Assembly (NCBI GenBank): GCA_903837345.1
Contig: CAILUG010000060.1
Coordinates: 62,001 to 126,000, forward strand
Direction of reading: 5' to 3'
DNA length: 64,000 bases
Source: an uncultured Gammaproteobacteria bacterium
Lineage (GTDB): Bacteria; Pseudomonadota; Gammaproteobacteria; Pseudomonadales; Pseudohongiellaceae
The stretch's first letter is position 1; every line of letters starts with the position of its first letter. The position numbers and the translations under genes were made by a program. Positions 8,204 to 17,393 of the stretch are shown here, piece by piece. The notes under the pieces are model-generated. The model had not been told where the DNA came from and did no database searches. It saw nothing but the letters and a program-made list of their open reading frames with translations.

Positions 8204-9432
8204 CAGTTGAAATTTACCGGCAGTTCATTGTGGGTGGCACTGGTGCCGTTACCGCCGGCCACCGGCAGCGGCTGCTCGGCAATACGCACGCGACTACCAG
8301 CTGCTATCTTGACTGCAGCATCGGCAATCACCACATCGCCAGAGTGGAGTCCACTCAGGACTTCCGACTGCGTCAGACCTCGCAACCCCAATGTCACCTG
8401 CTTCTGTTCCACCTTGCCTGCCTGCATCACCCTTACCTGCGCGACATTGCCTTGCACCCCACTCAGTGCATCGTTGGGTATAACCAGCGCCTGCTGGCGC
8501 CGCCCGGTTTCGATATTCACCGACACCGTCATATCCTGACGCAGAAAAGCCGGCACCGGATCCACTTTCAGCCGTACATCAACGGTGCCGCGCTGCGGGT
8601 CAATGGCGGGAGCAATGAAACTGATGACAGCCGGAAACGGCTGCGCCAGGTAAGCATCGGCCACTGCCAGCGCCGGTTGCTGCAGCGACAGCAGCGCCAG
8701 ATTTTTTTCATCCAGCGGTACCAGCACTTCGGTGTCACCGGCCAGCGCCATCGTGAACAGGATACGGCCGGGCTGCACCAGATCGCCGGGTTCTACATTG
8801 CGGGTCAGTATCGTGCCTGCCTTTTCGGCACGCACTACGGTTTTGGCGAGTTGGGCCTTGAGTGACTGCAGACGTTCCTGCAACACGGTTTCTTCACTCT
8901 TGCCTTGCGCCAGCGAAGCGGCGGTCAGCCGTGCCGTTGCGGCAGCACTGCGGGCGAGAGTTTCGGACTGCACGGCCTGTTCGAGCGATTCCGATGACAG
9001 CAGTCGCTGGTTGGCGAGGGCGCGGCGGCGTTCGGTTTCACGGGTGGCCTGGGCAAGTTGGGATTCTGCACTCGCAAGCGCAACCATGGCCTGGGGCCGC
9101 GTGGTGGTTGCCAGTTGGGCCAGTTCAGCCTCGGCCTGCCGTACCTGTGCGGCCAGATCATCTGAGCGCAGCACCAGCAGAACGGCCCCGGCGGCGACGG
9201 TATCGCCTTCCCGGACACGACGCTCCAGCACCACGCCGGTTATTTCACTGCCCACCTGCGTACGCGACACTGTCACCACCCGGCCGGTGGCAACCACTGT
9301 CTGTACCAGCGCTGCGGGTTCGATGCGATAGCCCTGCAACAGCGGTCCCTGCCACTGCCGCAGCAGCACAAAGCCAAGGACAAGTGCCAGCACCACCGCC
9401 AGCACCAGGTATTTGTAGCGGGCAACTATCAA
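8203..9432 (-). CDS. Periplasmic adaptor (HlyD/MacA family)
   Basis: About 409 residues: a short cytoplasmic start, one membrane anchor (YLVLAVVLALVLGFVLL), a lipoyl half-motif at TQVGSEITGVVLERRVREG, a long alpha-helical hairpin (about 95-200) rich in Ala, Glu and Gln, the second lipoyl half at AEKAGTILTRNVEPGD, and a beta-barrel/membrane-proximal region. These adaptors bridge MacB-type permeases to an outer-membrane duct. The start is placed at TTG 9432, which has GGGAG seven bases upstream; the open frame extends to 9477 without a better site. It is the first gene of the exporter operon. Confidence 0.88.
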   Translation of the reverse strand: MIVARYKYLVLAVVLALVLGFVLLRQWQGPLLQGYRIEPAALVQTVVATGRVVTVSRTQVGSEITGVVLERRVREGDTVAAGAVLLVLRSDDLAAQVRQAEAELAQLATTTRPQAMVALASAESQLAQATRETERRRALANQRLLSSESLEQAVQSETLARSAAATARLTAASLAQGKSEETVLQERLQSLKAQLAKTVVRAEKAGTILTRNVEPGDLVQPGRILFTMALAGDTEVLVPLDEKNLALLSLQQPALAVADAYLAQPFPAVISFIAPAIDPQRGTVDVRLKVDPVPAFLRQDMTVSVNIETGRRQQALVIPNDALSGVQGNVAQVRVMQAGKVEQKQVTLGLRGLTQSEVLSGLHSGDVVIADAAVKIAAGSRVRIAEQPLPVAGGNGTSATHNELPVNFN

Positions 9433-9590
9433 ACAGTTTCTCCCTGCGGATATCCGGAAAAGCAAACCGAGGCCCAAGGTACGTCAGAAATGGCACAACG
9501 GATTTGCTTGAGATCACTTCCAGTAAAGAAACCGGCCACCACAGCTTCAAGAGTTACCCGGCGGAAAATGGCAAAGCCTGCCGCTTTGTC

Positions 9591-10127
9591 TCAACCTGCC
9601 GGTTTCGCCGGCGGCGCAGCACTGAAGCCGGCATTGGCATCATTGATGATCTCCCGGCGCTTGATCTTCCACTCGCCTTTCACTTTCACGAACTCATCGA
9701 TCTCACGACCTTGTTCATGCAGCTCAGGCGCCTTGTCGGGGGCAGCCACAACCACGCCGGTGTAGATGAACTCGCCATGCGCCGTGTTGCCGGTGACGGT
9801 GATGCGCGGATTGCTGACCATCACGTTCATGCGCGGGCGCGCTTTACCCGGGTCGGCGGGCTTGAGGCCGGCATACATGGCTTTGATCGCCGCTTTTCCC
9901 TTGATCACGCGGGTACCGAGTACCATTTCGCTGTCATCAAGGTACTCGTCGCCAAAACTGGCTGTTTTTTCGCCACCGAGCTGGGCGTAGTAATCGGTGA
10001 CCAGGTCTTCAATTTGCAGGCGATCGAGCAAGGTCGCTGCCGTCGTTCTGGGTTCTGCCTGCGCGCCTGACGCCAGTACCAGCGCCAAGGCCATGCATAT
10101 GTGACTTGTCTGCGGCTTCGTCTTCAT
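9591..10127 (-). CDS. Exported NTF2-like (SnoaL-type) protein
   Basis: 178-residue protein with a Sec signal peptide (MKTKPQ then a hydrophobic stretch ending SGAQA) and one NTF2-like cone domain. Start ATG 10127 has a strong GGAGGA site; the frame before it is discarded. It contains the segment LLDRLQIEDLVTDYYAQLG, nearly repeated in the 62526-63122 protein, so the two are paralogs. NTF2-like proteins act as small hydratases, isomerases, dehydratases or binding proteins; no catalytic residues can be assigned here. It is monocistronic and diverges from the 10265 gene. Confidence 0.82.
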   Translation of the reverse strand: MKTKPQTSHICMALALVLASGAQAEPRTTAATLLDRLQIEDLVTDYYAQLGGEKTASFGDEYLDDSEMVLGTRVIKGKAAIKAMYAGLKPADPGKARPRMNVMVSNPRITVTGNTAHGEFIYTGVVVAAPDKAPELHEQGREIDEFVKVKGEWKIKRREIINDANAGFSAAPPAKPAG

Positions 10128-10264
10128 TGTTGTCCTCCATTGATTGTGTTTATCAAGACTGGCCAAGTTAACCAGACTCTTTCATGTAATAGAAAGTGGC
10201 TATATGCTACTAATACACTGCCGGAGCAGTGAGAATCATGGTGACAGGAAGGGAGGCAAATGCC

Positions 10265-11209
10265 ATGCGCAGGAATGCAATTATCGGTGTTGTAGTGCTG
10301 GCCGGAAGTGCAGCGTTCGGGGCATGGCAGACTCTGCGAGTCCAGGATCTGCAAGCACAACTGGATGCACTGCAGTCGTCCCACGCCAGATGGAATCAGG
10401 ACAACCAGCAGCAGGCTGATCAGTACAACAAGACCATCGCCGGTCTCAAACAACAAGTGCAGGACAAGGAAAGCCAGCTGGAGACAGTGAAGGCGCGAGC
10501 AACAGCGCCTGCTGCCGGCAGCCAGACGCCACTGTTGGCGAACACCGGCAACACAACCCAACCGGCAACTGCAAACAACCCGCGACCCAATCTGATGGAT
10601 TCGCCGGATTTTCGACAGGCAATCATTCAGCAACAGCTCATGTCACGTTTTGGCGGATTCATCGCCGGCTTGAAATTGTCGCCAGAAAAAGAGAGGGAGC
10701 TTAAGAACCGCCTCACGGCGGCCTTGATGAAATCCCAGCGTCTAAGCGAGGAATTGTCGCTGAAAGTGGTCAGTGGCGAACTCACCCAGGAACAAGCATC
10801 CATGCAGGCGAAAGCTTCCGGCGTGAACAATGAGACCATGCAGATCATGGCCGAATACCTGAGCAGCGAGCAAATGGATGCCCTGCGCGCCTATGAAGCG
10901 GATGCTCCCAACCGCACAAAAGCCTCGATGGCAAATTCGATGTATTTAATACTGGAGACGCAAGCTCCCGGCTTGACGGAAGCAAATCGGACCAGAATGG
11001 CTGCTGCCTATGCGGACGCCATGGCGGCTCCCTACAAACCCACGCCAGGACAAACTGCCGTGAACCGCTTGGACCTGATCTACGACCAAGTTGAAAATTC
11101 GCTGCGAGACACCTTGAGCGACGACCAGATGCGAATCGCCAGGGAATACCTGCGCAACCAGGCAAGCATGCAACGCGCGGCACAGAGTGCCAACGCCAGC
11201 GGGAAATAG
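10265..11209 (+). CDS. Membrane-anchored coiled-coil protein of unknown function
   Basis: 314 residues and no family that I recognise. An N-terminal hydrophobic helix (about 4-22) is followed by a Gln-rich coiled coil (about 24-75), a Pro/Ala/Thr linker, and a helical C-terminal region that repeats a short theme three times: LSPEKEREL, LSSEQMDAL and LSDDQMRIA. The start ATG 10265 is preceded by GGGAGG with an 8-base gap, better than the upstream GTG at 10229. It is probably anchored in the inner membrane facing the periplasm. It converges with the MFS gene and diverges from the exported NTF2-like gene. Confidence 0.72.
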   Translation: MRRNAIIGVVVLAGSAAFGAWQTLRVQDLQAQLDALQSSHARWNQDNQQQADQYNKTIAGLKQQVQDKESQLETVKARATAPAAGSQTPLLANTGNTTQPATANNPRPNLMDSPDFRQAIIQQQLMSRFGGFIAGLKLSPEKERELKNRLTAALMKSQRLSEELSLKVVSGELTQEQASMQAKASGVNNETMQIMAEYLSSEQMDALRAYEADAPNRTKASMANSMYLILETQAPGLTEANRTRMAAAYADAMAAPYKPTPGQTAVNRLDLIYDQVENSLRDTLSDDQMRIAREYLRNQASMQRAAQSANASGK

Positions 11210-11249
11210 GTCGTTGCCATCTGCCTGATGGGGCCTATGCGCTGTAGTG

Positions 11250-12536
11250 TCAGGGTTTCCCCATGGCCCCATGCTTTGCGGTTTCTTTCATACGCACATA
11301 CGCAAGCAACGACAGCGCACACATCCCGCTCACGTAGTAAAAGAACACGGACTCCATTCCCGCGTCCTTGAGCCACAACGCCACGTATTCGGCGCTGCCT
11401 CCAAACAAACTATTGGCAATCGCATAGGGCAGCGCTACGCCAAGTGCGCGGATATGCGCCGGAAACAGTTCGGCTTTGACTACGGCACTGATCGAGGTAT
11501 AGCTGCTTATGCAAAGCAACCCCGCCATCACCAGTGAGAAGGCAACCAGTTGCGAGTGGGTGTGTGCGATGGCAAGGAACAGCGGCACCGTAAAAAAAGT
11601 ACCGGCAATGCCGAAGCTGATCAGCAAGGGTTTGCGGCCGATGCGATCCGACAGATGACCAAACACCGGCTGCAGCAGCATGAACAGCGCCAACGCCGCT
11701 GTCATGATCAGCGTCGCTTGCGGTCTTGTGAAGCCGGCGGAGTTGACCAGGTATTTCTGCATGTAAGTGGTGTAGGCATAGAAGGCCAGTGTGCCGCCGG
11801 CGGTGAGTGCAATTACCAGCAGCGCTGCGCGTGGATGTTGGCGCAACAATTCCATACCACTGGAACGAGGTGTTCCCGCTTTCACCTTGGCGAAATCGGC
11901 AGTCTCGTCGATGCGGCGGCGCAGCACGTAAACCAGAAAGGCCAGCACGGCACCAATCAGGAACGCCACGCGCCAACCCCACTGCTCCATCGCGGCTTCG
12001 TCGAGCAGTGCCTGCAACAGCAGTTGCACGCACAGCGCCACCAGCTGGCCGCCGATCAACGTCACGTATTGATAACTGGAAGTGCGGCCGCGGTGGCCGG
12101 CGCCGGCCATTTCCGTGAGATAAGTGGCACTGGCGCCATATTCACCGCCTATGCTCAGGCCCTGCAACAAGCGCGCAAACAACAGCAGCAGCGGCGCCGC
12201 GATGCCGATGGTGGCTGCACCCGGCGTCAGCGCGATCAGCAGCGAACCGCCGCCCATCAGCGCCACCGACAACGCCAGCCCTGCCTTGCGGCCGTGGTGA
12301 TCGGCATAGACGCCCATCACCCACGCGCCGATCGGCCGCATCAAAAAACCCACCGCGAAGATGGCGGCGGTAGACAGCAGTTGCGCAGTGGCATCGCCGG
12401 CCGGGAAGAAATGTTTGGCGAAGTAGACCGAAAATGCCGAGTAGGCATACCAGTCGTACCATTCCACCAGATTGCCGAGCGAGCCGCCGATGATGGAGCG
12501 GAGCTGGTGGGGTTGGCTGCGCGCAGCTGCTGTCAT
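11250..12536 (-). CDS. MFS transporter, metabolite:proton symporter family
   Basis: 428-residue, 12-helix major facilitator of the metabolite:H+ symporter branch (relatives carry alpha-ketoglutarate, citrate, proline/betaine or aromatic acids). The family signatures are visible: GNLVEWYDWYAYS in helix 1, a loop-2 motif around MGVYADHHGRKAG, and GEYGASATYLTE in helix 5. The interdomain linker LRRRIDETADF is also typical. It is monocistronic and diverges from the cytochrome c gene at 12682. The substrate is unknown, most probably a carboxylate. Confidence 0.88.
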   Translation of the reverse strand: MTAAARSQPHQLRSIIGGSLGNLVEWYDWYAYSAFSVYFAKHFFPAGDATAQLLSTAAIFAVGFLMRPIGAWVMGVYADHHGRKAGLALSVALMGGGSLLIALTPGAATIGIAAPLLLLFARLLQGLSIGGEYGASATYLTEMAGAGHRGRTSSYQYVTLIGGQLVALCVQLLLQALLDEAAMEQWGWRVAFLIGAVLAFLVYVLRRRIDETADFAKVKAGTPRSSGMELLRQHPRAALLVIALTAGGTLAFYAYTTYMQKYLVNSAGFTRPQATLIMTAALALFMLLQPVFGHLSDRIGRKPLLISFGIAGTFFTVPLFLAIAHTHSQLVAFSLVMAGLLCISSYTSISAVVKAELFPAHIRALGVALPYAIANSLFGGSAEYVALWLKDAGMESVFFYYVSGMCALSLLAYVRMKETAKHGAMGKP

Positions 12537-12681
12537 GGAGGACTGTCTTGCCGTTCACGAAGGCATCGAGAATACGGGACAGTCCGCCATTGATAAAGTC
12601 TGTTGTGCACTACTGGTCATTTCGCCCGGGTCGCCTGACAGGTTATAGTCCTCACCATCACAGGCCCTGGGTCATCAACCA

Positions 12682-13338
12682 ATGAAAATCGCTGTTTCCG
12701 GTTTGCTGTTTCTGCTTGTCGCCGGCTTGAGTGGTGGCGCGCTTGCGCAGGCCAACCTGTCAGAGGGACAACGGCTGGTTATGCAGGGTGACGGCCAGGG
12801 TGGCGCGCCTTGTCAGGCCTGTCATGGTGCCGATGGCGCCGGCATTGCTGCTTCCGGTTTTCCGGCCCTCTACAACCTGCAGGCCGGCTACATGGTGAAA
12901 CAGATGCAAGACTACCGCGCCGGCAAACGCTCGAGCCTGGTGATGGCGCCGGCCGTAGCGAAGCTGAATCGTCAGCAGCTGGAAGCGGTGGCCACTTATT
13001 ATGCTGCGCAGAAACCCGCCCCCGCTCCACTGCCGCCGCTAGCGACTGAATCGCAAGTTCGCGGCAGCAAGCTGGCCACGGCCGGTGATTGGCAAGCCTG
13101 GATTGTGCCCTGTGAAGCCTGCCACGGCCCCGGTAATCGCGGCGTGGGCAGCGACTTCCCGGCGCTGGCCGGTCAACACCCGGCTTATCTGAAACAGCAA
13201 TTGCTGGCGTGGCGTGATGGTTCCCGCGCCAATGACCCCGATCAACTGATGCTGGCAATTGCGGCGCGCCTGACACCGCAACAGATCGATGCCGTGGTGG
13301 AATACCTGGCCCGTCTGCCTGCCAAAGGAGCGCAATGA
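12682..13338 (+). CDS. Diheme cytochrome c, c4-like
   Basis: 218-residue periplasmic protein with a signal peptide (cleavage near ALAQA) and two c-type heme sites, CQACH (residues 44-48) and CEACH (144-148), arranged as two tandem class I domains as in cytochrome c4. Candidate axial Met residues lie in each half (VMAP region; LMLAI region). It ends one base before the next cytochrome gene (TGA-C-ATG), so the two are co-transcribed. It probably carries electrons from the downstream TsdA-like enzyme to a terminal oxidase. Confidence 0.9.
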   Translation: MKIAVSGLLFLLVAGLSGGALAQANLSEGQRLVMQGDGQGGAPCQACHGADGAGIAASGFPALYNLQAGYMVKQMQDYRAGKRSSLVMAPAVAKLNRQQLEAVATYYAAQKPAPAPLPPLATESQVRGSKLATAGDWQAWIVPCEACHGPGNRGVGSDFPALAGQHPAYLKQQLLAWRDGSRANDPDQLMLAIAARLTPQQIDAVVEYLARLPAKGAQ

Positions 13339-13339
13339 C

Positions 13340-14320
13340 ATGAAAAGTTTGCTGACCCGCTGGTTGCCACTGCTCTGTTTCGCTACTGGTGTGCTGCAGG
13401 CACAACCGCAGGTGCCAGTGAAACTGCCGGCCTTTGCGGAAGGCCAGTATGTGCATACGCCTCCCTCACCTGACACCCTTGCCAGCGACACCACCCTGCA
13501 TCCGCAATTACGCAAATTGATCGAGCGTGGCCGCGATCTGTTTCTCAATACCCAGCAATTGCGCGGCAAGAATGTGTTCAACGACATGAACTGCCAGAGC
13601 TGTCATCTGGGCGAAGGCGGACTGAACTGGTCCGGACCGGTGTGGCCGGCAGCCACCACGCTGCCGGATTTCCGCGGCAAGAACCAGCGCGTCAACACAC
13701 TGGAAGACCGCATCTCCGACTGTTTCATTTATTCAATGAATGGCACACCTCCCCTGGCCGGCAGCGAGGACATGCTGGCGTTGACGGCTTATCACCAGTG
13801 GCTGGCGAAAGGAGCCGCGATGTACAACAGCAAAATTGGCGGCAGGGGTTATGGCCATCTCGGCACCGAGATGCCCAGGCAGACCTCGTATGCCAATGGC
13901 CAGCAGTTGTTCGGCGAACATTGCGCCCTGTGTCATGGCGATAACGGCCAGGGTCGGCGAGAGGCCGGGGTGGTGATCTTCCCGGCAGTATGGGGCGATG
14001 GCTCGTGGAACTGGGGCGCCGGTATGTCCCGGGTGCCGGCACTAGCCTCGTTCATCCAGAACAACATGCCGCTCGGCCAGCCCGGCTCACTGACTGCACA
14101 ACAAGCCTGGGATCTGGCCCTGTTCGTCAATAGCCAGGAACGTCCGCAGGACCCGCGCTATACCGGCGATGCGGCGGCTACGCGCGAGCTCTACAAGGAT
14201 TTCCACAACTTGACGATGTACGGGTTGACTGTGAATGGCAAAGTACTTGGCCAGCATGACAACACCGGCGCCAAACCGTTTCTGCGGCCGCCGGGATTGC
14301 AGCTGCGCCCGGCGCCCTGA
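13340..14320 (+). CDS. TsdA-like diheme cytochrome c (possible thiosulfate dehydrogenase)
   Basis: 326-residue periplasmic protein with signal peptide and two hemes, CQSCH (85-89) and CALCH (195-199). Between the hemes it has VNTLEDRISDCFIYSMNG followed by AYHQWLAKG and a GGRGYG segment, the layout of the TsdA family of thiosulfate dehydrogenases/tetrathionate reductases. Cys128 sits where TsdA carries its unusual Cys heme ligand, and Met178 (GTEMPR) could ligate the second heme. ATG 13340 is used because of AAAGGAG upstream and the TGA-C-ATG junction. Thiosulfate as substrate is an inference; other members of this broad family are uncharacterised. Confidence 0.72.
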   Translation: MKSLLTRWLPLLCFATGVLQAQPQVPVKLPAFAEGQYVHTPPSPDTLASDTTLHPQLRKLIERGRDLFLNTQQLRGKNVFNDMNCQSCHLGEGGLNWSGPVWPAATTLPDFRGKNQRVNTLEDRISDCFIYSMNGTPPLAGSEDMLALTAYHQWLAKGAAMYNSKIGGRGYGHLGTEMPRQTSYANGQQLFGEHCALCHGDNGQGRREAGVVIFPAVWGDGSWNWGAGMSRVPALASFIQNNMPLGQPGSLTAQQAWDLALFVNSQERPQDPRYTGDAAATRELYKDFHNLTMYGLTVNGKVLGQHDNTGAKPFLRPPGLQLRPAP

Positions 14321-14337
14321 GTAATCCTGCTCAGGGC
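14314..14337. terminator. Hairpin across two convergent stop codons
   Basis: Perfect 8-bp inverted repeat GCCCTGAG / CTCAGGGC with an 8-base loop. Its arms contain the stop codons of both the TsdA-like gene (TGA 14318-14320) and the DsrE gene (complement of 14331-14333). There is no T-tract on either side, so it is at best a weak bidirectional terminator. Confidence 0.35.
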
Positions 14338-14759
14338 AGGAACGACCAGCCGGCAGTCTGTTTGCGCACAACTTCCGCCACACCGGCATTCACTTCAAAG
14401 GCATAGGCAGGCAAGTCGGCTGACGTCACTTTCAAAAACTTCATCGCGTTCTGGCAGGCAGCCATCTTGACGCCAGCGTCGGACAGTTTCTTGAGCGCGG
14501 CGGCATGTTTGGTGTCGGATTTGAGCAGCATACTCAGACCCGGACCATAAAACACAATCTCCACTTCCACACCGCCTTCATCCTTGAGTGCCGTCTGCAG
14601 GTTCTCAACGTGATGCAGCATCATTTCCCATTCAGGACCTTCTGCCGTATTGAGTGGCACTACTGCATGATGCTTGACCGCAGCTGCCGTTTGGGAAAAT
14701 CCTGGCATGGAGAAGCAGAGACCCAGTGCCAGCGTTGCCATCATTGCGATTTTTTTCAT
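14331..14759 (-). CDS. Exported DsrE-family protein
   Basis: 142-residue protein with a Sec signal peptide (MKKIAMMATLALGL to about residue 25) followed by a single DsrE/DsrF/TusD-like domain. A Cys at position 102 (ACQNAM) sits where periplasmic DsrE relatives carry a conserved Cys. Cytoplasmic relatives pass sulfane sulfur between proteins. Start ATG 14759 replaces a longer frame that lacks a signal peptide. It converges on the TsdA-like cytochrome with 10 bases between stops, which suggests a periplasmic sulfur context, but it is transcribed independently. Confidence 0.82.
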   Translation of the reverse strand: MKKIAMMATLALGLCFSMPGFSQTAAAVKHHAVVPLNTAEGPEWEMMLHHVENLQTALKDEGGVEVEIVFYGPGLSMLLKSDTKHAAALKKLSDAGVKMAACQNAMKFLKVTSADLPAYAFEVNAGVAEVVRKQTAGWSFLP

Positions 14760-14945
14760 GGTGAACACTCTTGTTGTGCATGGACAGTAAGTTGTGGACA
14801 GTTGGGACACTTCAGGAATCAGGCAGCAAGACGGTCAGAGGATACGTGACAACACGCGATTTATAAAGTCTGCCGGGAAAGCCATCGCAGCTGAGTTACG
14901 GGTAATATTGCCATTATCAACCTACCACCTTGAACCGGCACCGTC

Positions 14946-16352
14946 ATGAAAGCTCTCGAAACCCTGAGCGTCCCAGCCAAGGAACCCAATGCCCCCGCAG
15001 TCGTGGTGCTGGGCGGTCTCGCCGGCGATGCGGCCAGCAGCACCGAGGTGCGGGAGGCCTACCAGGACTATGCCAATGCGGCCGATAATTTCCTGAATGT
15101 CACGTTCATTGCCGCCGCCAATCCTGGCGGTGAACCCCTCACCTTTCCACCCGCTGAACCGGCTTACGTCAACAACTGGGCTGCCACTACGCTCTGGCGC
15201 TGGCTCACTACGCATGCACCTGATGCGGTGATCATCGTCGGCACTGACGACTTTGGTCTTGGCATTGCACTCGCAGCCGGCATGGCAGGGCTCGGCAACA
15301 TTCCTTCCATCCAGCTCGATTACAAAAAGGAACTGACGGCTGTTATCACTGGCCGCAAACAATTCGCCACCTCGGAGGCGCACACCGCGCTGGCGGCCAG
15401 AAGCGCGCGTTCGGCTGACACGATCGCCAAAGGTCTCGCTGGCGTGTACGGGCAGGAACTGAAAGCGCTGACTTATATTCCTGCCATGGCACTGATTGGC
15501 CGGCTGCAGCTGGGGCAACTGCAGGCGGTGGAACTGACTGTCGCTCCACAATTGGCAACGATTGAAACCCTGAAGATCAACAGTTCACTGCAAATCGCCG
15601 GCCATTTGCTGTTCGGAGAACTGGCAGAGCGCAGCTCCAACCCACGCTATCTTGCGCTCGCCCGCCGCGCGGCTGATCTCGGCTGGGACATGAACGGCAA
15701 CATGCTGGAAGCAATGCCATTCAACGGTGATTACAGTGATGCATTTTTCATGGAAACGCCGTTGCTGGCCAAGGTGGGCAAGCTCACCGGCGAGCGGCGC
15801 TACTTTGACATGGCGCTGCGGCATGTGGAATTCCTGCAAGCCAAACTGCTGCGAGCCGACGGCCTTTACAACCACTGGCCACGGGCTGAAGCAGCGTGGG
15901 GACGCGGCAATGCCTTTGTTGCGCTCGGCCTCGCACTCGCGCTGCGCGACCTGCCAGCCGCCCATCCGGAACAGGCCCGCCTGCTGCAAATATTCCGCGC
16001 GCATATGAACTCCTTGCTGCAGCACCAGGATGTGGATGGCATGTGGCACAACATCATCGATATGCGCGAGAGCTGGCCGGAATTCTCGGCCACCGCCATG
16101 ATTGCCACGGCGATGCAGCGTGGTGTCGACCGTGGCTGGCTTGATGGTTTGTACCAGAATGTGGTTGATCGCGCGTGGGATGGCGTAGTTGCCCGCACCG
16201 ATGAAACCTGGGGCTTTATCGACGTGTGTGATTCGACTCCAGGCCAGGATTCGCTCGCAGCCTATCTCAACCGCAAGGCGTTGAACGGACGCGATGACCG
16301 CGCCGGCGGCATGATGTTGCTGTTTGCCACCGAGCGACTAGGCAAGCGCTGA
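14946..16352 (+). CDS. GH88/GH105-like protein with an extra N-terminal domain
   Basis: 468 residues without a clear signal peptide. The C-terminal half (about 215-465) looks like an (alpha/alpha)6 barrel of the unsaturated uronyl/rhamnogalacturonyl hydrolase type: DAFFMETPLLAKVG, RYFDMALRHVEF, WGRGNAFVALGLAL (family-typical WGRGN) and a late ESWPEFSATAM segment. The N-terminal 190 residues form an alpha/beta domain (VVVLGGLAGD near residue 20, VIIVGTDDFG near residue 97) that I cannot assign with confidence. Its last 15 bases overlap the convergent sulfotransferase. A role in processing an acidic sugar or conjugate is possible; the substrate is unknown. Confidence 0.72.
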   Translation: MKALETLSVPAKEPNAPAVVVLGGLAGDAASSTEVREAYQDYANAADNFLNVTFIAAANPGGEPLTFPPAEPAYVNNWAATTLWRWLTTHAPDAVIIVGTDDFGLGIALAAGMAGLGNIPSIQLDYKKELTAVITGRKQFATSEAHTALAARSARSADTIAKGLAGVYGQELKALTYIPAMALIGRLQLGQLQAVELTVAPQLATIETLKINSSLQIAGHLLFGELAERSSNPRYLALARRAADLGWDMNGNMLEAMPFNGDYSDAFFMETPLLAKVGKLTGERRYFDMALRHVEFLQAKLLRADGLYNHWPRAEAAWGRGNAFVALGLALALRDLPAAHPEQARLLQIFRAHMNSLLQHQDVDGMWHNIIDMRESWPEFSATAMIATAMQRGVDRGWLDGLYQNVVDRAWDGVVARTDETWGFIDVCDSTPGQDSLAAYLNRKALNGRDDRAGGMMLLFATERLGKR

Positions 16353-17357
16353 AGTTCCCGGCTTGCAAAATTCTGTATAGGGAAGCGTTGACCCCAGTCT
16401 CGCCAGTTCCGCCTGGCAATGCGCGTCAATACGCTGCTGCTGTTCCAGGCTGATCAATTCGCCCGAGTTGCCTGCTTTGCCTGCTCGCATCATTTCCATT
16501 TCACCCCAGGGTACGGTGCCCTTCGGCATGGGAACAAATTTTTCATCAATGGCTTTCATGTAGGCAAAGGTGCACTTCTCATACACGCGAGCAAAGGCTG
16601 CCGGCGTGAGTTTCACACCCAGAAATGCTGCGACATTTTCGATGGTACCGCGCAGATCCTTTTTCATGCTGGCATAGGAAAGCACCAGCACATTGCTGTT
16701 CTCGCACAGCGCCCACCAGGCAGCCGCATGCTCGATCCAGCTGCTACCACCGAAATTCATCGGAAAATCTTGGGTAAAAAACAACTCGAACCATTCAGTG
16801 GCAGTCGGCATCAGTGGCCGGAAACTTGAAAACAGGAAGTGATAGCTGGAGACGAACACTTCCTTGGGGTCACGCACGACCACGATGTACTTCGCCTCAT
16901 TGTTGTAAGGCACGTAGCGAAGCGGCAAATGGGTTTTGATGACCCGTTTGTGTTCGGGTGACACCTGCTGCACTACGGTGCTGGTGAGCGGAATCGTGAA
17001 TCTGGCGCTGCGCTTCGGGCCGGCATCGGGCCAGGGAACAACATCGTGGATGTTTTCAAATTCACCTTCACCATGAAAGATGATCTGGTGCGCCATCTGC
17101 ATCATCCAGTTGGTGCCGCTTTTGGGATAGGTGCACACGAAGATGTCCTGCTCATTCGGCACATAGTCCTTGAACGCGCTTTCAGCACCCTTGCGGGTAT
17201 TGATCATTGAACGCAGCACCTTATGGCGTGCACCACACAGGCCCATCAGCCAGTTAATGGGTACCATAATGCCGTAGGCGATGCACCACATCACCGCACG
17301 GCCGACTTTGCTGCTTTTGTGACGCTTGATTGGAGTGATCACTATTGTTTCGGTCAT
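16338..17357 (-). CDS. PAPS-dependent sulfotransferase
   Basis: 339-residue sulfotransferase domain protein. The 5'-phosphosulfate-binding loop is YPKSGTNWM (about residues 77-85), and the 3'-phosphate-binding region is IVVVRDPKEVFVSSYHF (Arg and Ser). These enzymes transfer sulfate from PAPS to hydroxyl or amino groups of small molecules. A hydrophobic stretch at about 20-42 suggests membrane association, unusual for the soluble cytosolic type. Start ATG 17357 has GGGAG upstream. No PAPS-synthesis gene is in the window. The acceptor is unknown. Confidence 0.88.
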   Translation of the reverse strand: MTETIVITPIKRHKSSKVGRAVMWCIAYGIMVPINWLMGLCGARHKVLRSMINTRKGAESAFKDYVPNEQDIFVCTYPKSGTNWMMQMAHQIIFHGEGEFENIHDVVPWPDAGPKRSARFTIPLTSTVVQQVSPEHKRVIKTHLPLRYVPYNNEAKYIVVVRDPKEVFVSSYHFLFSSFRPLMPTATEWFELFFTQDFPMNFGGSSWIEHAAAWWALCENSNVLVLSYASMKKDLRGTIENVAAFLGVKLTPAAFARVYEKCTFAYMKAIDEKFVPMPKGTVPWGEMEMMRAGKAGNSGELISLEQQQRIDAHCQAELARLGSTLPYTEFCKPGTSALA

Positions 17358-17393
17358 GCAAACTACTCCCTTGCCCGGCTTTTTTTGGTTTTT

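Noticed and set aside
11226-11276. Inverted repeat ATGGGGCC ... GGCCCCAT between convergent genes
   Set aside because: One arm is in the MFS coding region, the loop is about 30 bases and no T-tract follows; not convincing as a terminator.
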